DNA of 64,000 bases from Paenibacillus pini JCM 16418 (GCF_000576305.1 NZ_BAVZ01000002.1:463042-527041), one strand, 5' to 3'; shown: positions 45,181-57,228, counted from the stretch's first letter. A program made the numbers and translations. The notes: a model not told the origin generated them from the sequence alone.

Positions 45181-46791
45181 GTGAAAATGTCTAATCTTAC
45201 GTTGGAAGAAAAAATTGGCCAAATGTTTATTTGCGGATTTCATGCTTTAGAACCAGATGATCATATTAAACAACTTATTGAGAAATATCACATTGGCGGT
45301 GTGATCTATTTCCGTCGAAATATTGATGAATTAGAACAAGTTGCCAAAATGTCCTCTTCACTTCAGGAAGTGGCAAAGGAGAGCGGTAATTTGCCACTCT
45401 GGATTGCTATTGATCAAGAAGGAGGTATGGTTACTCGAATTGATCATAAGAAAATGAGTCGTATACCCGGAAACATGGCTTTAGGTGCCACAAATAACCC
45501 GGAATACAGCTACAAAGTATCTGCCATCAGTGCAGAGGAACTGCTTACCTTAGGCATTAATATGAATTTTGCTCCTTGTCTTGATGTGAATAATAATGCA
45601 CGTAATCCGGTCATTGGGGTCCGGTCGTTCGGGGAAAATGCAGGCCTTGTTTCTGAGCATGGTTCTGCAGTAATTAAAGCACTTCAAGACAAGGGCGTTT
45701 CAGCTGCTGCTAAACATTTTCCAGGACATGGAGATACTAGCGTTGATTCTCATATGGGGCTTGCGGAGGTCTCTCATGATAGGAACCGTCTGAATTCGAT
45801 TGAGTTAAAGCCTTTCGTCAGAGCTATTGAAGAAGGCGTAGATCTGATCATGACGGCACATGTTATATTTCCAGCATTTGAATCTGAGAAGATTCCAGCT
45901 ACGTTATCTAAATCAGTACTAACGGGTCTCCTACGAGATGAACTGGGTTTTGAGGGTGTCATTGTTACAGACTGTCTAGAAATGCACGCCATTGCTAAGT
46001 ACTTCGGTATTGGTGAAGGAGCTGTGAGAGCCATAGAGGCTGGTGCTGATTGCGTCCTAGTAAGTCATACACTAAGCGATCAAAGCAGCGCTATTGAAGC
46101 TGTTAAAGAGGCCGTTCTCAGTGGTAGAATTGCTGAAAGTGTAATCGACCGGGCGGTTGAGCGCATTTTGAACTTGAAAGAAAAACGATTAAAGTCATTA
46201 ACCGTGGTTGATTCTCCTGTGTTTTTGAATAGAGAAGACAAACCAGTTGTTGACAGCTTGCTTAAAGAAGTTGCTTGCAAGAGCATTACCCTTGTAAAAG
46301 ATGAAGGTCAGTTACCTTTAGCGACTAATGAAGCTGTTCTTGTCATCTGGCCAGAGGTACGTCAAGAGACTCAGGTGGATGAACCTTGGACTGATGTATT
46401 TACTTTAGGACAGACACTATCAAGTTATATAGATAATGTTGAAGAAATACGCATTAGTGCGGAGCCTTCCGAGGAAGAGATTGATAAAGTGGTTCAAGCT
46501 GCACAATCTGTGAATCAAGTGGTATTTGCTACGTATACATCGGGAAGTGACCTTCCTGAGGGTCAGCGCCAAATCGTGGAACGGATTCTGAAGCTTAAGC
46601 TTGGACATTTTATTGTAGCGTCTACACGTAATCCTTATGATTTAAACGACATTCCAGGAACTCCTGCTTATGTATGCTGTTACGAGAACACTCCTTATTT
46701 TATGGAAGCTCTTGCTAGTATTCTGGTGGGGAAAAGTAAGGCTGAGGGAACGCTTCCGGTAAGCTTAAATGAAGGCCTCCACGCTAATTAG
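45181..46791 (+). CDS. Family 3 glycoside hydrolase, NagZ-type beta-N-acetylhexosaminidase
   Basis: The 536-residue enzyme has no signal peptide, so it acts in the cytoplasm on imported sugars. The GH3 barrel shows AIDQEGGMVTRI, the NagZ signature KHFPGHGDTSVDSHMGL with the His-Asp general-acid pair, and the nucleophile Asp in GVIVTDCLEMHAI. A C-terminal alpha/beta domain follows (about 350-536). It likely cleaves GlcNAc or related residues from muropeptide or chitin-type oligosaccharides taken up by the transporter. The GTG start follows AAAGGTGC. Confidence 0.92.
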   Translation: MKMSNLTLEEKIGQMFICGFHALEPDDHIKQLIEKYHIGGVIYFRRNIDELEQVAKMSSSLQEVAKESGNLPLWIAIDQEGGMVTRIDHKKMSRIPGNMALGATNNPEYSYKVSAISAEELLTLGINMNFAPCLDVNNNARNPVIGVRSFGENAGLVSEHGSAVIKALQDKGVSAAAKHFPGHGDTSVDSHMGLAEVSHDRNRLNSIELKPFVRAIEEGVDLIMTAHVIFPAFESEKIPATLSKSVLTGLLRDELGFEGVIVTDCLEMHAIAKYFGIGEGAVRAIEAGADCVLVSHTLSDQSSAIEAVKEAVLSGRIAESVIDRAVERILNLKEKRLKSLTVVDSPVFLNREDKPVVDSLLKEVACKSITLVKDEGQLPLATNEAVLVIWPEVRQETQVDEPWTDVFTLGQTLSSYIDNVEEIRISAEPSEEEIDKVVQAAQSVNQVVFATYTSGSDLPEGQRQIVERILKLKLGHFIVASTRNPYDLNDIPGTPAYVCCYENTPYFMEALASILVGKSKAEGTLPVSLNEGLHAN

Positions 46792-46820
46792 GATAAGAAA
46801 TATTTGTATTTATAAATGAT

Positions 46821-46864
46821 AATAAACGGAAGGTTCCCGCCCGGGAATACCTTTCGTTTATTTA
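46821..46864 (+). terminator. Terminator after the NagZ-type gene
   Basis: AATAAACGGAAGGTTCCCG and GGGAATACCTTTCGTTTATT form a long stem with a few mismatches and a T-rich tail. The following 150 bp up to 47018 hold only the promoter region of the next gene. Confidence 0.85.
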
Positions 46865-47018
46865 TTTACATCACTTTTAGAAACTTTTTGCGATATTTTG
46901 CGTCTATTAGTATGTCTTTTAAGGGTATATAGCGTGGACCGACTGCTCATCTGTATATCTACAGTGCGAATTTACGGTAATGAAGCAGTTACAAAAATGG
47001 GTTAAAAGGAGCTAGACA

Positions 47019-49406
47019 ATGAATTTCAAGAAACTAACATGGATTGCTGTGTTAGCTGTATCACAGACAGCATTGGTGCTTCCAGCCAGTGCAGCAGCTG
47101 TGGTTACGCAACCGCAAAACACAAGTGTAACTCAAGAAATGAACGGGAATGTTCTATCCGGTTCAGATGTTTCAAACAAAGCTATTACGAACGGTACGAG
47201 TACCGTTGATGGCACTACAGTGAGCGCAGGTACATCGGAAAAGGTTGACTCTACTTCCGGTAACACAGGAACTGTCGAGAAGAAAGCAATGACCGGTTCG
47301 ACAGATACAAAAGGAACTACAGGAACCACAGGAACTACAGGTACTACAGCAACATCAGGCACCATAGATACACCAAGTACACCAGCTACTAAAGAAACTA
47401 CGAGCACCACGGATACTCCTGCTGCAAGTGAAGTAACTGGTATTTCAGAAGGTACTGGGGATACAAACGCAAGCTCATCTGCTGTTGACGCAAAGCCTGG
47501 TACACCAAGTACTCAAACTATTTCTGATAGTTCAAGTAATCAATTAATTCTGATGATGAACAGCAACAAGATGTATCAGAATGGGAAATTATATTTGGCT
47601 GGTCAACCGATGGCGGTAAAGAATGGCGTGTCGTACGTAGCTATTCGCGCGATGGTAGAACGGGCAGGCCTGAAACTTACTTATAATAACCAAACGAAAG
47701 AAACAATTATCAATAAAGATGGTAATGAGTTACGTTTCAAAACAAACAGTACTTCATATCGAGTTAACGGCGTAGTGAAGACGATGAAAGGTAAATCTTA
47801 TCAGCAAAAGAACGTATTTATGGTTCCATTGACCTCGATTACGCAAGCGCTGAATATCCCTTACACTGTTGATCAGGCTCAGAAACGGGTAATTCTTACG
47901 CTATCTACGAAGCCAGTTGCAACTTTTAAGGTTCAGCCTTCTGAAATATTTGCAGGTGAAACTGCAGTAACTTATGAATCAAACGCAAAATCACCGAGCG
48001 GTTTGCCGATTGTGAATGAGCGCTGGGAAGGCAAAGAAGATGTGTTCCAGAATGCAGGTTCCTTTACGGTTACACATTACGTGCAGGATTCATCCGGACA
48101 GTGGAGTGATCCTTACTCTGTTACTGTGAATGTCCTCCAGCCTAATCAGCCGCCTGTCGCTAATTTCGTAACGAATAAAGATGAGTATAAAATGGGCGAA
48201 ATGGTCACCATTACGGATCAAAGCTCAGATGATGAGAATGCGATCGTAGATCGTCAATGGCTGAACAACCGTCTAGCCTTTTTCGAACCGGGTCCAGTGA
48301 CAATCAAACTTACAGTTACGGATAAGCATGGCGCTGTAGGTGAGTATGAGAAAACAATTAATATTACAAATGAAACACTTTATAGTCAGGAAGATTTTAA
48401 TAAGATCTTTGTTCCAATTGGTGAGAAGTACACATTTGATGGCACTAAAGTTCCAACTTGGAATAAGGCCAACTATACATTTACTTCTGAGCCAGCAACA
48501 TTAATTCGTAGTAACAGCCCTGAAACGGTTTACTCCGAAGGTATCCTATATCAAGAAACATCGATGGGTAGCACACGTTTTATGATCCATCATGTCAATT
48601 CCTTATCTAAAGATACCAAAGTGTATGTTATTGCAACGAATACCTACACCGATGTACCAGCTAACATCAACATCCTTAATTCGGGATTTGGTGGACCAAG
48701 TCCATTCCCAACGGCAACAGGAAAGGTTTCGGTTGAGAAGTATTTTAACTCCATGACATCAGGGGCAAATCGCCAAGATATTCACTTGAATCCAGGTGAA
48801 AGCAAAGTAATCTTTAACGATTTGAGCAATGCAAAGCTTAAACCAGGTCAAGTTATTTCATTACTTGCGGATACATTTAGTGATTATCCAATTAAATATA
48901 CAGTGGTCATGGTTGATGCAGCTAAAGATCCATTAACAGCACTACCGTATCTTACGAATCTGGAGCGTGATGTCCATAATCGTGGAACATATCCTGATTC
49001 AGTACGAGTTGTGAAATATGACGAACAAATTGGTAGCACGCCTACACGATTCGTGCTGGGTGATAACAAAGATGATCCTAACATGACAGGACTTGATGGT
49101 ATTTATGGTACTGAGTCTTCCAATGCAGGTAACTTTGGTGCCATGTACAAAATGACATTTAGCAAAGTTGCTCCAAATACGATCATCACCCTGAATCCTA
49201 GAGGTGGCCCATACGGTGGCGTTCTTATGGTCGATGGACGCATTGTTCAAACAAGTGCTGGCCTTGTAAATGCACCGAATGAAACAAGCGTACTTGCTCG
49301 TACTAGCAATTATGAGCAAAGTGTAGAGATTTGGTATACACCTGCACCAGGCAGTAACTTACCAATCAACTTGTTGTTCATGCCTATCCCACCATCTAAG
49401 AATTAA
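47019..49406 (+). CDS. Large secreted surface protein with copper-amine-oxidase-like and PKD-like domains
   Basis: The 795-residue product has a signal peptide (cleavage near ASA-AA, about residue 27) and a Thr/Ser/Gly-rich low-complexity linker (about 30-175). Next comes a copper amine oxidase N-terminal-like domain (MYQNGKLYLAGQPMAVKNG, VSYVAIRAMVERAGLKL, FMVPLTSITQALNI). One or two PKD-like beta domains follow (EIFAGETAVTYES; PPVANFVTNKDEYKMGE), then a large C-terminal region of unknown fold (about 455-795). No sortase or S-layer motif is evident. It is probably a cell-wall or extracellular-matrix protein. Confidence 0.75.
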   Translation: MNFKKLTWIAVLAVSQTALVLPASAAAVVTQPQNTSVTQEMNGNVLSGSDVSNKAITNGTSTVDGTTVSAGTSEKVDSTSGNTGTVEKKAMTGSTDTKGTTGTTGTTGTTATSGTIDTPSTPATKETTSTTDTPAASEVTGISEGTGDTNASSSAVDAKPGTPSTQTISDSSSNQLILMMNSNKMYQNGKLYLAGQPMAVKNGVSYVAIRAMVERAGLKLTYNNQTKETIINKDGNELRFKTNSTSYRVNGVVKTMKGKSYQQKNVFMVPLTSITQALNIPYTVDQAQKRVILTLSTKPVATFKVQPSEIFAGETAVTYESNAKSPSGLPIVNERWEGKEDVFQNAGSFTVTHYVQDSSGQWSDPYSVTVNVLQPNQPPVANFVTNKDEYKMGEMVTITDQSSDDENAIVDRQWLNNRLAFFEPGPVTIKLTVTDKHGAVGEYEKTINITNETLYSQEDFNKIFVPIGEKYTFDGTKVPTWNKANYTFTSEPATLIRSNSPETVYSEGILYQETSMGSTRFMIHHVNSLSKDTKVYVIATNTYTDVPANINILNSGFGGPSPFPTATGKVSVEKYFNSMTSGANRQDIHLNPGESKVIFNDLSNAKLKPGQVISLLADTFSDYPIKYTVVMVDAAKDPLTALPYLTNLERDVHNRGTYPDSVRVVKYDEQIGSTPTRFVLGDNKDDPNMTGLDGIYGTESSNAGNFGAMYKMTFSKVAPNTIITLNPRGGPYGGVLMVDGRIVQTSAGLVNAPNETSVLARTSNYEQSVEIWYTPAPGSNLPINLLFMPIPPSKN
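47313..47348 (+). repeat. Four tandem 9-bp units encoding Gly-Thr-Thr
   Basis: GGAACTACA-type units occur four times in a row (third base variants GGAACCACA and GGTACTACA). They encode the GTTGTTGTTGTT part of the linker. Such repeats can change in copy number without shifting the frame. Confidence 0.85.
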
Positions 49407-49446
49407 GAGCTATCATACTTTTCTATTATTTCTAAAAAAGAATAAT

Positions 49447-49491
49447 AAAATACCCGTTCTCTCGCATCCCTGCGAAGAACGGGTATTTTTA
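49447..49491. terminator. Bidirectional terminator
   Basis: AAAATACCCGTTCT and AGAACGGGTATTTTT with an inner TCGCA/TGCGA stem form a strong hairpin. It separates the surface protein gene from the convergent siderophore permeases. Confidence 0.92.
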
Positions 49492-49524
49492 TTTGTATAA
49501 ACAAGGGAGCATAAATTTCAAAGC

Positions 49525-50577
49525 TTAAGCAGATCTGCTTTTCCATAATAAGAAGATGAAGAAGGGAGCTCCGATTGCTGAGGTGAATACTCCAACTGGA
49601 ATATCCAACGGATCAAAGAGAGTACGGGCTAAAACATCGGCTGTAACCACGATGAAAGCACCAACTAGAGCGCTTGCGGGTATAAGAGATCCATAGGAGG
49701 GTCCGACTAACTTGCGGGCTATATGAGGGGCTAAGAGCGCCACAAAACCGATAGCTCCTCCTACTGAGATACCAGCTCCAGCTAATCCGACTGCTGTGAA
49801 GAGAAGTATAGTCCGATCTTTTTCAACAGCACTTCCCGCACCAGCTGCTAGATCATCGCCTAGCTGTAGCATATTAATGCGTCTTGCGAATACAAGGCTA
49901 AGTCCAGTAAGGATAATAAACCAAGGCAGTATCATATTTACATGCTTCCAAGAGGTTCCATATACACTACCAAGCAGCCAATCGAAGGCTTTTTGCGCCA
50001 CATCACTTGGCCCCGTCACGAGAAGCATTGTGGATAATGAAGTAGAAACGGAACCAATTCCTACGCCGATCAGCACCAGCATAAGAGGGTTAACTCCATT
50101 TTTGCGAGACAGTATATAAATAAGCACGGTTGTTAATGTTGCTCCGATAAATGCTGCTGGGGGTAACCAGAATACACTTGCAGAAGGAATCAACGTAATA
50201 ACCGCTGTAGTTGCGACTGATGCTCCTCCAGTTACGCCCATAACATCGGGAGAAGCGAGAGGATTTCGGATCAATCCTTGAGTTATTGCCCCGGAAATAG
50301 CCAAGCAAGCGCCTACCATAGCACCAACTAACGTACGTGGAAGACGTAGCTTCTGAACAACGACAACATCTAACGCATTTCCCTGATGAAATAGGGCTCT
50401 AATAACATTCCACGGGTTCACATATTTCGTACCGAATCCAATGCTAACAATAATGGATAGAAGTACAAGAGCACTGAGTAGAGCTAGAATGACAATTTGC
50501 CTTCTGGAGGTAAGAAAAGAGGCGTTAGTACCCCACCGAACAGAAATGGAGCTTTGAGATTTAGAGGATCGGCTCAT
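49525..50577 (-). CDS. Siderophore ABC transporter permease (FecCD family)
   Basis: The 350-residue protein has eight to ten helices and family blocks RLPRTLVGAMVGACLAISGAI, RNPLASPDVMGVTGGAS and GAIGFVALLAPHIARKLVG. It is the second permease of the pair; its ATG overlaps the stop of the frame-corrected first permease (ATGA). There is no ATPase gene nearby, so a shared siderophore ATPase elsewhere is likely. A Fur box upstream of the pair predicts iron control. Confidence 0.93.
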   Translation of the reverse strand: MSRSSKSQSSISVRWGTNASFLTSRRQIVILALLSALVLLSIIVSIGFGTKYVNPWNVIRALFHQGNALDVVVVQKLRLPRTLVGAMVGACLAISGAITQGLIRNPLASPDVMGVTGGASVATTAVITLIPSASVFWLPPAAFIGATLTTVLIYILSRKNGVNPLMLVLIGVGIGSVSTSLSTMLLVTGPSDVAQKAFDWLLGSVYGTSWKHVNMILPWFIILTGLSLVFARRINMLQLGDDLAAGAGSAVEKDRTILLFTAVGLAGAGISVGGAIGFVALLAPHIARKLVGPSYGSLIPASALVGAFIVVTADVLARTLFDPLDIPVGVFTSAIGAPFFIFLLWKSRSA

Positions 50578-51586
50578 TTTTGTAGCATCCCCTTTCTAGC
50601 GGCATGAATAAAGAACGGAACACCAATAATGGCAGTCATGACCCCAATGGGTATTTCACGTGGCTCAGCTATAAAACGCGAAGCAATATCAGCTAGCAAA
50701 AGGAGTACTCCACCTAAAATTGCACTATAGGCTACAAGCAGCGTACGTCTTTGCCGATGATGCTTCTGGCAATATGAGGAATCACAAGTCCGACAAATCC
50801 GATGGGACCAGCAACGGCCACAGAGCTGCCTGCAAGAATGACAATAAGTAATCCCATTGTTAATTTAAGCAGTACTGTTTTTTGACCCAAACTACGGGCT
50901 ACATCATCACCAAGCATTAATGTATTAATGGAAGATCCAATCAGCAATGCTACGATCCATGCAATGATCATGTAGGGAAGTAGGTTTAGTAAAATATCCA
51001 AGCTTCTACCTTCTACAGAACCTGATATCCAGAAGAGAACCTCCTCCATTGCGCTGTCACCGATGATAAGCATACCATTGCTGAGAGAGCTGCAGAATGC
51101 TGTAATCGCAGCGCCAGCAAGTGTAATTTTCAAAGGAGTAAGGCCCTGTCTACCTGCTGAGCCAAGGATGAATACGAATAAACAACTGACTCCAGCTCCA
51201 AGGAAGGCGATCCAAGTAAATGATGCTAATGAATTCACTCCGAATAACACCAATGCTGCAACGACAAATAATGAAGCTCCGGCGTTTATTCCGAAAATAC
51301 CCGAATCCGCGAGCGGATTCTTGGTAAGTGATTGTAACAATACCCCACATATACCAAGGCTACCGCCGACGAAAGCAGCGATTAAAGCACGAGGAACACG
51401 TACATCACGCACAATAATATGTTCAGTACTTCCATTATAGGAAGTGAAAGCATCAACCACTTGTCGCCAACTTGTACTGTGCACACCGAATATGATACTT
51501 GCAGCAATACATAGTAGAAGGAGGAGTATGCCTGCAAAAAGACCGATCCATCTGTGGGCTTTCTTATGTAGCCATGCGCATTGCAA
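50574..51586 (-). pseudogene. Siderophore ABC transporter permease (FecCD family), one-base frameshift
   Basis: From a TTG start (GAGGG 7 nt upstream) the frame contains RVPRALIAAFVGGSLGICGVLLQ, KNPLADSGIFGINAGAS and GPIGFVGLVIPHIARSIIGKD, then leaves the family and stops. One base added between 50746 and 50747 restores TLLVAYSAILGGVLLLLAD and EPREIPIGVMTA, ending GMLQK at 50574, for about 337 residues, the normal length. The partner permease and binding protein are intact, so this may be a sequencing error rather than loss of the system. Confidence 0.88.
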
Positions 51587-51682
51587 GTTTAATCCCTCTT
51601 TCCTAAAACGTAACTGATGAATGTTGCATGGTTAAAACAGAGCAATATATTAAAGTTTAAGGGGATGAGCAAGGCTTGTCAA

Positions 51683-51697
51683 TGAGTATGATTCTCA
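51683..51697 (-). promoter_or_regulatory. Fur-box-like site of the permease operon
   Basis: TGAGTATGATTCTCA matches the 7-1-7 Fur box TGATAATNATTATCA at 11 of 14 specified positions. It lies about 100 bp upstream of the first permease start on the minus strand. Confidence 0.55.
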
Positions 51698-51815
51698 ATA
51701 AAAGCACTATGAAGTTCCCCATTTTCTAATAGTAAAATAAAGGCATAGAGCTCATCTTAGAGTCTTTGATGAGGTTGACACAGATATATTTTTCGATTAC
51801 GATAGATGACGATAT

Positions 51816-51830
51816 TGATAATCATTATCA
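51816..51830 (+). promoter_or_regulatory. Perfect Fur box of the siderophore-binding protein gene
   Basis: TGATAATCATTATCA is an exact 7-1-7 Fur box, 39 bp upstream of the ATG at 51870. Iron-repressed transcription is expected. Confidence 0.9.
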
Positions 51831-51869
51831 AATATAGACAAGATATGCAAAAGGGGAGAGTTTTACATA

Positions 51870-52844
51870 ATGAAGAAGAAGTGGAATGGCATGATCTTAA
51901 TGCTGCTTGCGGTTGTCCTAGTTTTGTCCGCATGTGGTAAAGACAGTGGAGAAGCAACAAGCAATAATACAAATAAGGGTGCGGCTGAAACAAGTGATTC
52001 GGCAGACCGCTCTATTGATACAATTATGGGAAAAGTAAATGTGCCAGCCCATCCTAAACGGGTGGTCGTACTGACAAATGAAGGAACAGAAGCTTTATTG
52101 TCCGTTGGCGTGAAGCCAGTTGGAGCAGTGAAATCTTGGACGGGAGACCCTTGGTACCCGCATATTAAAGATCAAATGCAAGATGTAGTTAATGTGGGTG
52201 AAGAAGGACAGCCGAACGTTGAAGCGATCGTTGCATTGAAACCAGATCTAATTCTAGGTACTAAAATGCGTCACGAAAAAATCTATGACCAGCTTAGCGC
52301 AATTGCTCCTACTGTGTTCTCAGAAACACTGCGTGGAGAATGGAAAGAGAACTTCAAACTGTGGACGAATGCCATAAATGAGCAAGCTAAGGGAGAAGAA
52401 GTCCTAGCTGCTTATGACAAGCATGTAGCGGATATCAAAGCTAAAGCAGGAGACAAATTAAAAGAAAAAGTATCGATGGTTCGCTTTATGCCAGGTAAAG
52501 CTCGTATGTATTATAAGGACACATTCTCTGGTTTGATCTTGAAGGAATTAGGGTTTGCACGCACTAAAGCACAGGATAACGATGGATTTTTTGATAATGT
52601 AGGTAAAGAACGTATTCCAGAAATGGATGGAGATATCTTGTTCTATTTCACTTATGAAACAGGTAACGGTGAAGGTAGTCAAATGGAGAAAGAATGGACA
52701 AATGATAAGCTGTGGAAGAATCTCGACGTCGTGAAGAAAGGCAATGCCCACCGTGTAGATGATGTCATTTGGAATACGTCTGGTGGTGTACTTTCAGCAA
52801 ACCTGATGTTGGATGATTTGAAGAAATATTTTGATATCCAATAA
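51870..52844 (+). CDS. Iron-siderophore ABC transporter substrate-binding lipoprotein
   Basis: The 324-residue protein has a lipobox (LVLSACGKD), a Ser/Thr/Asn linker and a class III binding-protein fold: HPKRVVVLTNEGTEALLSVGVKPVGA, NVEAIVALKPDLILG and the long connecting helix. It is divergent from the two permeases and supplies them. The charge pattern gives no clear siderophore type. A perfect Fur box precedes it. Confidence 0.92.
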   Translation: MKKKWNGMILMLLAVVLVLSACGKDSGEATSNNTNKGAAETSDSADRSIDTIMGKVNVPAHPKRVVVLTNEGTEALLSVGVKPVGAVKSWTGDPWYPHIKDQMQDVVNVGEEGQPNVEAIVALKPDLILGTKMRHEKIYDQLSAIAPTVFSETLRGEWKENFKLWTNAINEQAKGEEVLAAYDKHVADIKAKAGDKLKEKVSMVRFMPGKARMYYKDTFSGLILKELGFARTKAQDNDGFFDNVGKERIPEMDGDILFYFTYETGNGEGSQMEKEWTNDKLWKNLDVVKKGNAHRVDDVIWNTSGGVLSANLMLDDLKKYFDIQ

Positions 52845-52857
52845 TTTAGGATCTAAC

Positions 52858-52889
52858 AGGAGGGGCCTTCATGTGAAGGTCCTTTTTTT
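52858..52889 (+). terminator. Terminator after the siderophore-binding protein gene
   Basis: GGCCTTC and GAAGGTCC form a short stem-loop with ATGT in the loop, followed by T7. Confidence 0.8.
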
Positions 52890-52971
52890 CAGTTAGAGTG
52901 CTTCATTGACTCCGATTTTATTTTAAGGCATTATGAATAGTAGACACATTACAAATGGGGAGGATGGGCGT

Positions 52972-53442
52972 ATGCTGTCGACAGAACAAATTATTGAAAC
53001 GATGTCGGAACAGGGACTGCGAATAACTGACCAGCGTAAGACGCTCGCCAAATTATTTGGTGAAAATAAAGGATATTTGTCTGCCAAGGATGTATACGAG
53101 TTCATGTGTAAAAAGTACAGTGGACTGAGTTTTGATACCGTATATCGTAACCTGAGGGTCATGCATGAACTAGGCGTGCTGGAACAAATTGTTTTTGAAG
53201 AAGGTATTAAATTTAAAGCAAGCTGCAATCAAGATGATCACCATCATCATTTGATCTGTCTGCAATGTCAGAAAACATATCCAATTCGTTTCTGTCCTGT
53301 TGATTTAACGGATGCTCCGGATGGGTTTAAAGTCGTTAAACATAAATTTGAAGTGTTCGGATACTGCAAAGATTGCCAACAGGCTGATACTATAGAAGCG
53401 AAAACCAGTGAACGTTCGGATAACAAGAGCGAAGTGTCCTGA
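52972..53442 (+). CDS. zur: Zinc uptake regulator Zur (Fur family)
   Basis: The 156-residue repressor has the Fur-family winged helix ([31 protein letters not shown]), the histidine-rich metal site [18 protein letters not shown] and the structural C-terminal CKDC. The [13 protein letters not shown] and [15 protein letters not shown] blocks resemble Bacillus Zur more than Fur or PerR. Its location near znuACB, which carries a Zur box, supports this. ATG at 52972 has GGGGAGG upstream; it overlaps yidD by 1 bp. Confidence 0.88.
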   Translation: MLSTEQIIETMSEQGLRITDQRKTLAKLFGENKGYLSAKDVYEFMCKKYSGLSFDTVYRNLRVMHELGVLEQIVFEEGIKFKASCNQDDHHHHLICLQCQKTYPIRFCPVDLTDAPDGFKVVKHKFEVFGYCKDCQQADTIEAKTSERSDNKSEVS

Positions 53443-53717
53443 TGAGTGTGATGCGCAGAGTGACTCAAGGACCAATCGTCGCTTATCGTAAATATATTTC
53501 TCCGCTTAAACCAGCGACTTGTCGCTTTTATCCAAGCTGTTCGGCCTATGCTTTAGAAGCAATTGAAGTGCATGGAGCTGCCAAAGGTACGTGGCTAGCG
53601 GCTAAACGTATTGCTAAGTGCCAGCCGTTTCATCCGGGAGGGGTGGACTTGGTTCCACCACGAAAAGACCAGAGCGATACGCCGAATACGACCGATGGTC
53701 ACAGCCGTTTAACTTGA
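53442..53717 (+). CDS. yidD: Membrane protein insertion efficiency factor YidD
   Basis: The 91-residue protein has the YidD signature [31 protein letters not shown] and [17 protein letters not shown]. It assists YidC/Oxa1-type insertion at the membrane surface. A polar extension follows the conserved core. It is translationally coupled to zur, a frequent arrangement in this lineage. Confidence 0.95.
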   Translation: MSVMRRVTQGPIVAYRKYISPLKPATCRFYPSCSAYALEAIEVHGAAKGTWLAAKRIAKCQPFHPGGVDLVPPRKDQSDTPNTTDGHSRLT

Positions 53718-53769
53718 CACCCTTATTGGTGTTCAGTATATTAATGAATATATGACATTTCCGAGGAAT

Positions 53770-54047
53770 GGATGAGTACGTAAATACAGCTTAGTTCAGA
53801 GAGCCGGGGTAGCTGCAAACCGGTATGAGGTGTTTTACGGAATATGGTCCGGGAGGAACTACTTTCGAGCGACAGGCTTGCAGCATGATATAGGCTGACC
53901 TGAGTAAGGGAGTTGCGTGATCCAGCGATAATGGACGGTATCAGCTTATGCTGGAACCGATGGAGCCTGCTACCTGTGAAGGTAGGGGGAATTTGGGTGG
54001 TAACACGTGAGAGAACTCTCGTCCCATATTGGGACGGGATTTTTTTG
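53770..54047 (+). ncRNA. T-box leader of metG
   Basis: The leader has a stem I region (CAGAGAGCCGGGGTAGCTG), the T-box core TTGGGTGGTAACACG (near 53993-54008) and a terminator (CGTCCCA/TGGGACG plus T7 at 54020-54047). The TGGT bulge fits the discriminator of tRNA-Met. ATG at 53825-53827 in the stem I area is a candidate specifier. Uncharged tRNA-Met should favour read-through. The core differs from the common GGTACCGCG form. Confidence 0.88.
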
Positions 54048-54084
54048 TGCTTATTTTTAAGTACAAATCAGAAGGGATGGATAA

Positions 54085-56067
<1,983 letters not shown>

Positions 56068-56120
56068 ATATAAAAGAGATCAGAAGATGAGTAGAAATGA
56101 AGTCTTCCGAGCCATACTTA

Positions 56121-56155
56121 GACGGTACACCATAAATTGGGTGTGCCGTCTTTTT
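56121..56155 (+). terminator. Terminator after metG
   Basis: GACGGTACACC pairs with GGGTGTGCCGTC (one mismatch), followed by TTTTT. Confidence 0.88.
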
Positions 56156-56166
56156 CCCGTTATATG

Positions 56167-56216
56167 TTGACAAAATCAAAAGGCCCATCTTATACTCTTA
56201 TTAGTAAACATTACGA
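56167..56216 (+). promoter_or_regulatory. znuA promoter with Zur box
   Basis: -35 TTGACA (56167-56172) and -10 TATACT (56191-56196) are 18 bp apart. TAGTAAACATTACGA (56202-56216) matches the Zur box TCGTAATNATTACGA with two mismatches and covers the predicted start of transcription, so zinc-bound Zur would repress the operon. Confidence 0.8.
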
Positions 56217-56244
56217 TTAAGGTTCGAGGGGATGAAGGTTAGCG

Positions 56245-57197
56245 ATGAAAAGGTGGAAAGTTAGAGCATCAATATTGCTAATACTGCTGATCTGTACAGC
56301 GATGTTGACCGGATGCGGAAGTACGAATTCAGCTAAATTGGCGAAGGATAAAGTAAATGTAATCACGACGTTCTATCCCATATATGAATTTGCCAAGGAA
56401 ATTGGGGGGGAAGATGTGAATGTGATTAATTTGCTACCCGCAGGTGTTGAACCTCATGACTGGACTCCGCGTAGCCAGGATATCGTGAATACATCGAATG
56501 CACAGCTGTTTTTATATAATGGAGCAGGTTTAGAGGCTGGGTGCCAGGTTTCCTAAAAGGTTTAAACCGTGATACGAAGGTCAAAGCCATAGAAGTCAGT
56601 CAGGGTATTCAACTTATTGAATCGGATCATGATGAACGCGAAGAGAACGGTGGTTTATCTCTTAACGACAATCATCACATTGATCCACATACTTGGGTAA
56701 GCCCGAAGTCAGCTATCGTGATGGCTGAGCATATCAGAGATAGCTTGATTGAGACTGATCCTACTCATCAAAGTGGTTATGAAGAACGCTATGCAGCAAT
56801 CCAGAAGAAACTGACCGATCTGGATCAGAAGTTCAGTTCACAATTATCGGCGGTTCCGCACCATAAAGTCGTCGTTTCCCATCAGGCCTTCGGTTATCTA
56901 TGCCGCGATTATGGGTTGGAGCAACATGCAATTATGGGACTATCTCCAGATGCTGAGCCGCGTGCTAAAGATTTAGTTCAGCTTACGAATCTAGTGAAGC
57001 AAGAAGGTATCCACTATATCTTCTTTGAAGAATTAGTATCAGATCGTTTGGCTAAGACATTAGCATCGGAAACAGGTGCGAAAGTTATAGTGCTTAATCC
57101 TGTCGAAGGATTGACTAAACAGCAGGAGCAGAACGGGGACAATTATTTTACATTGATGGAGAAAAATTTGCAAAATCTAATCCTCGCTTTACAATAA
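56245..57197 (+). pseudogene. znuA: Zinc ABC transporter substrate-binding lipoprotein, one-base frameshift
   Basis: The cluster A-I binding protein has a lipobox (AMLTGCGS), the first metal histidine in PAGVEPHDWTP, a histidine-containing loop (NDNHHIDPHTWVSP), SHQAFGYLCRDYG and a C-terminal EELVSDRLAKTLASETGA. After NGAGLEA the frame shifts; adding one base at about 56534-56540 gives GLE(A/G)WVPGFLKGL and restores about 317 residues. It delivers zinc to ZnuB with ZnuC. The downstream genes are intact. Confidence 0.9.
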
Positions 57198-57228
57198 AGA
57201 GAGATCGAAGAAAGGGCGGATTCAGAAC

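Noticed and set aside
47132..47410. 92-codon antisense frame rich in valine and proline
   Set aside because: It mirrors the Thr/Gly low-complexity repeat of the surface protein on the other strand and has no ribosome binding site.
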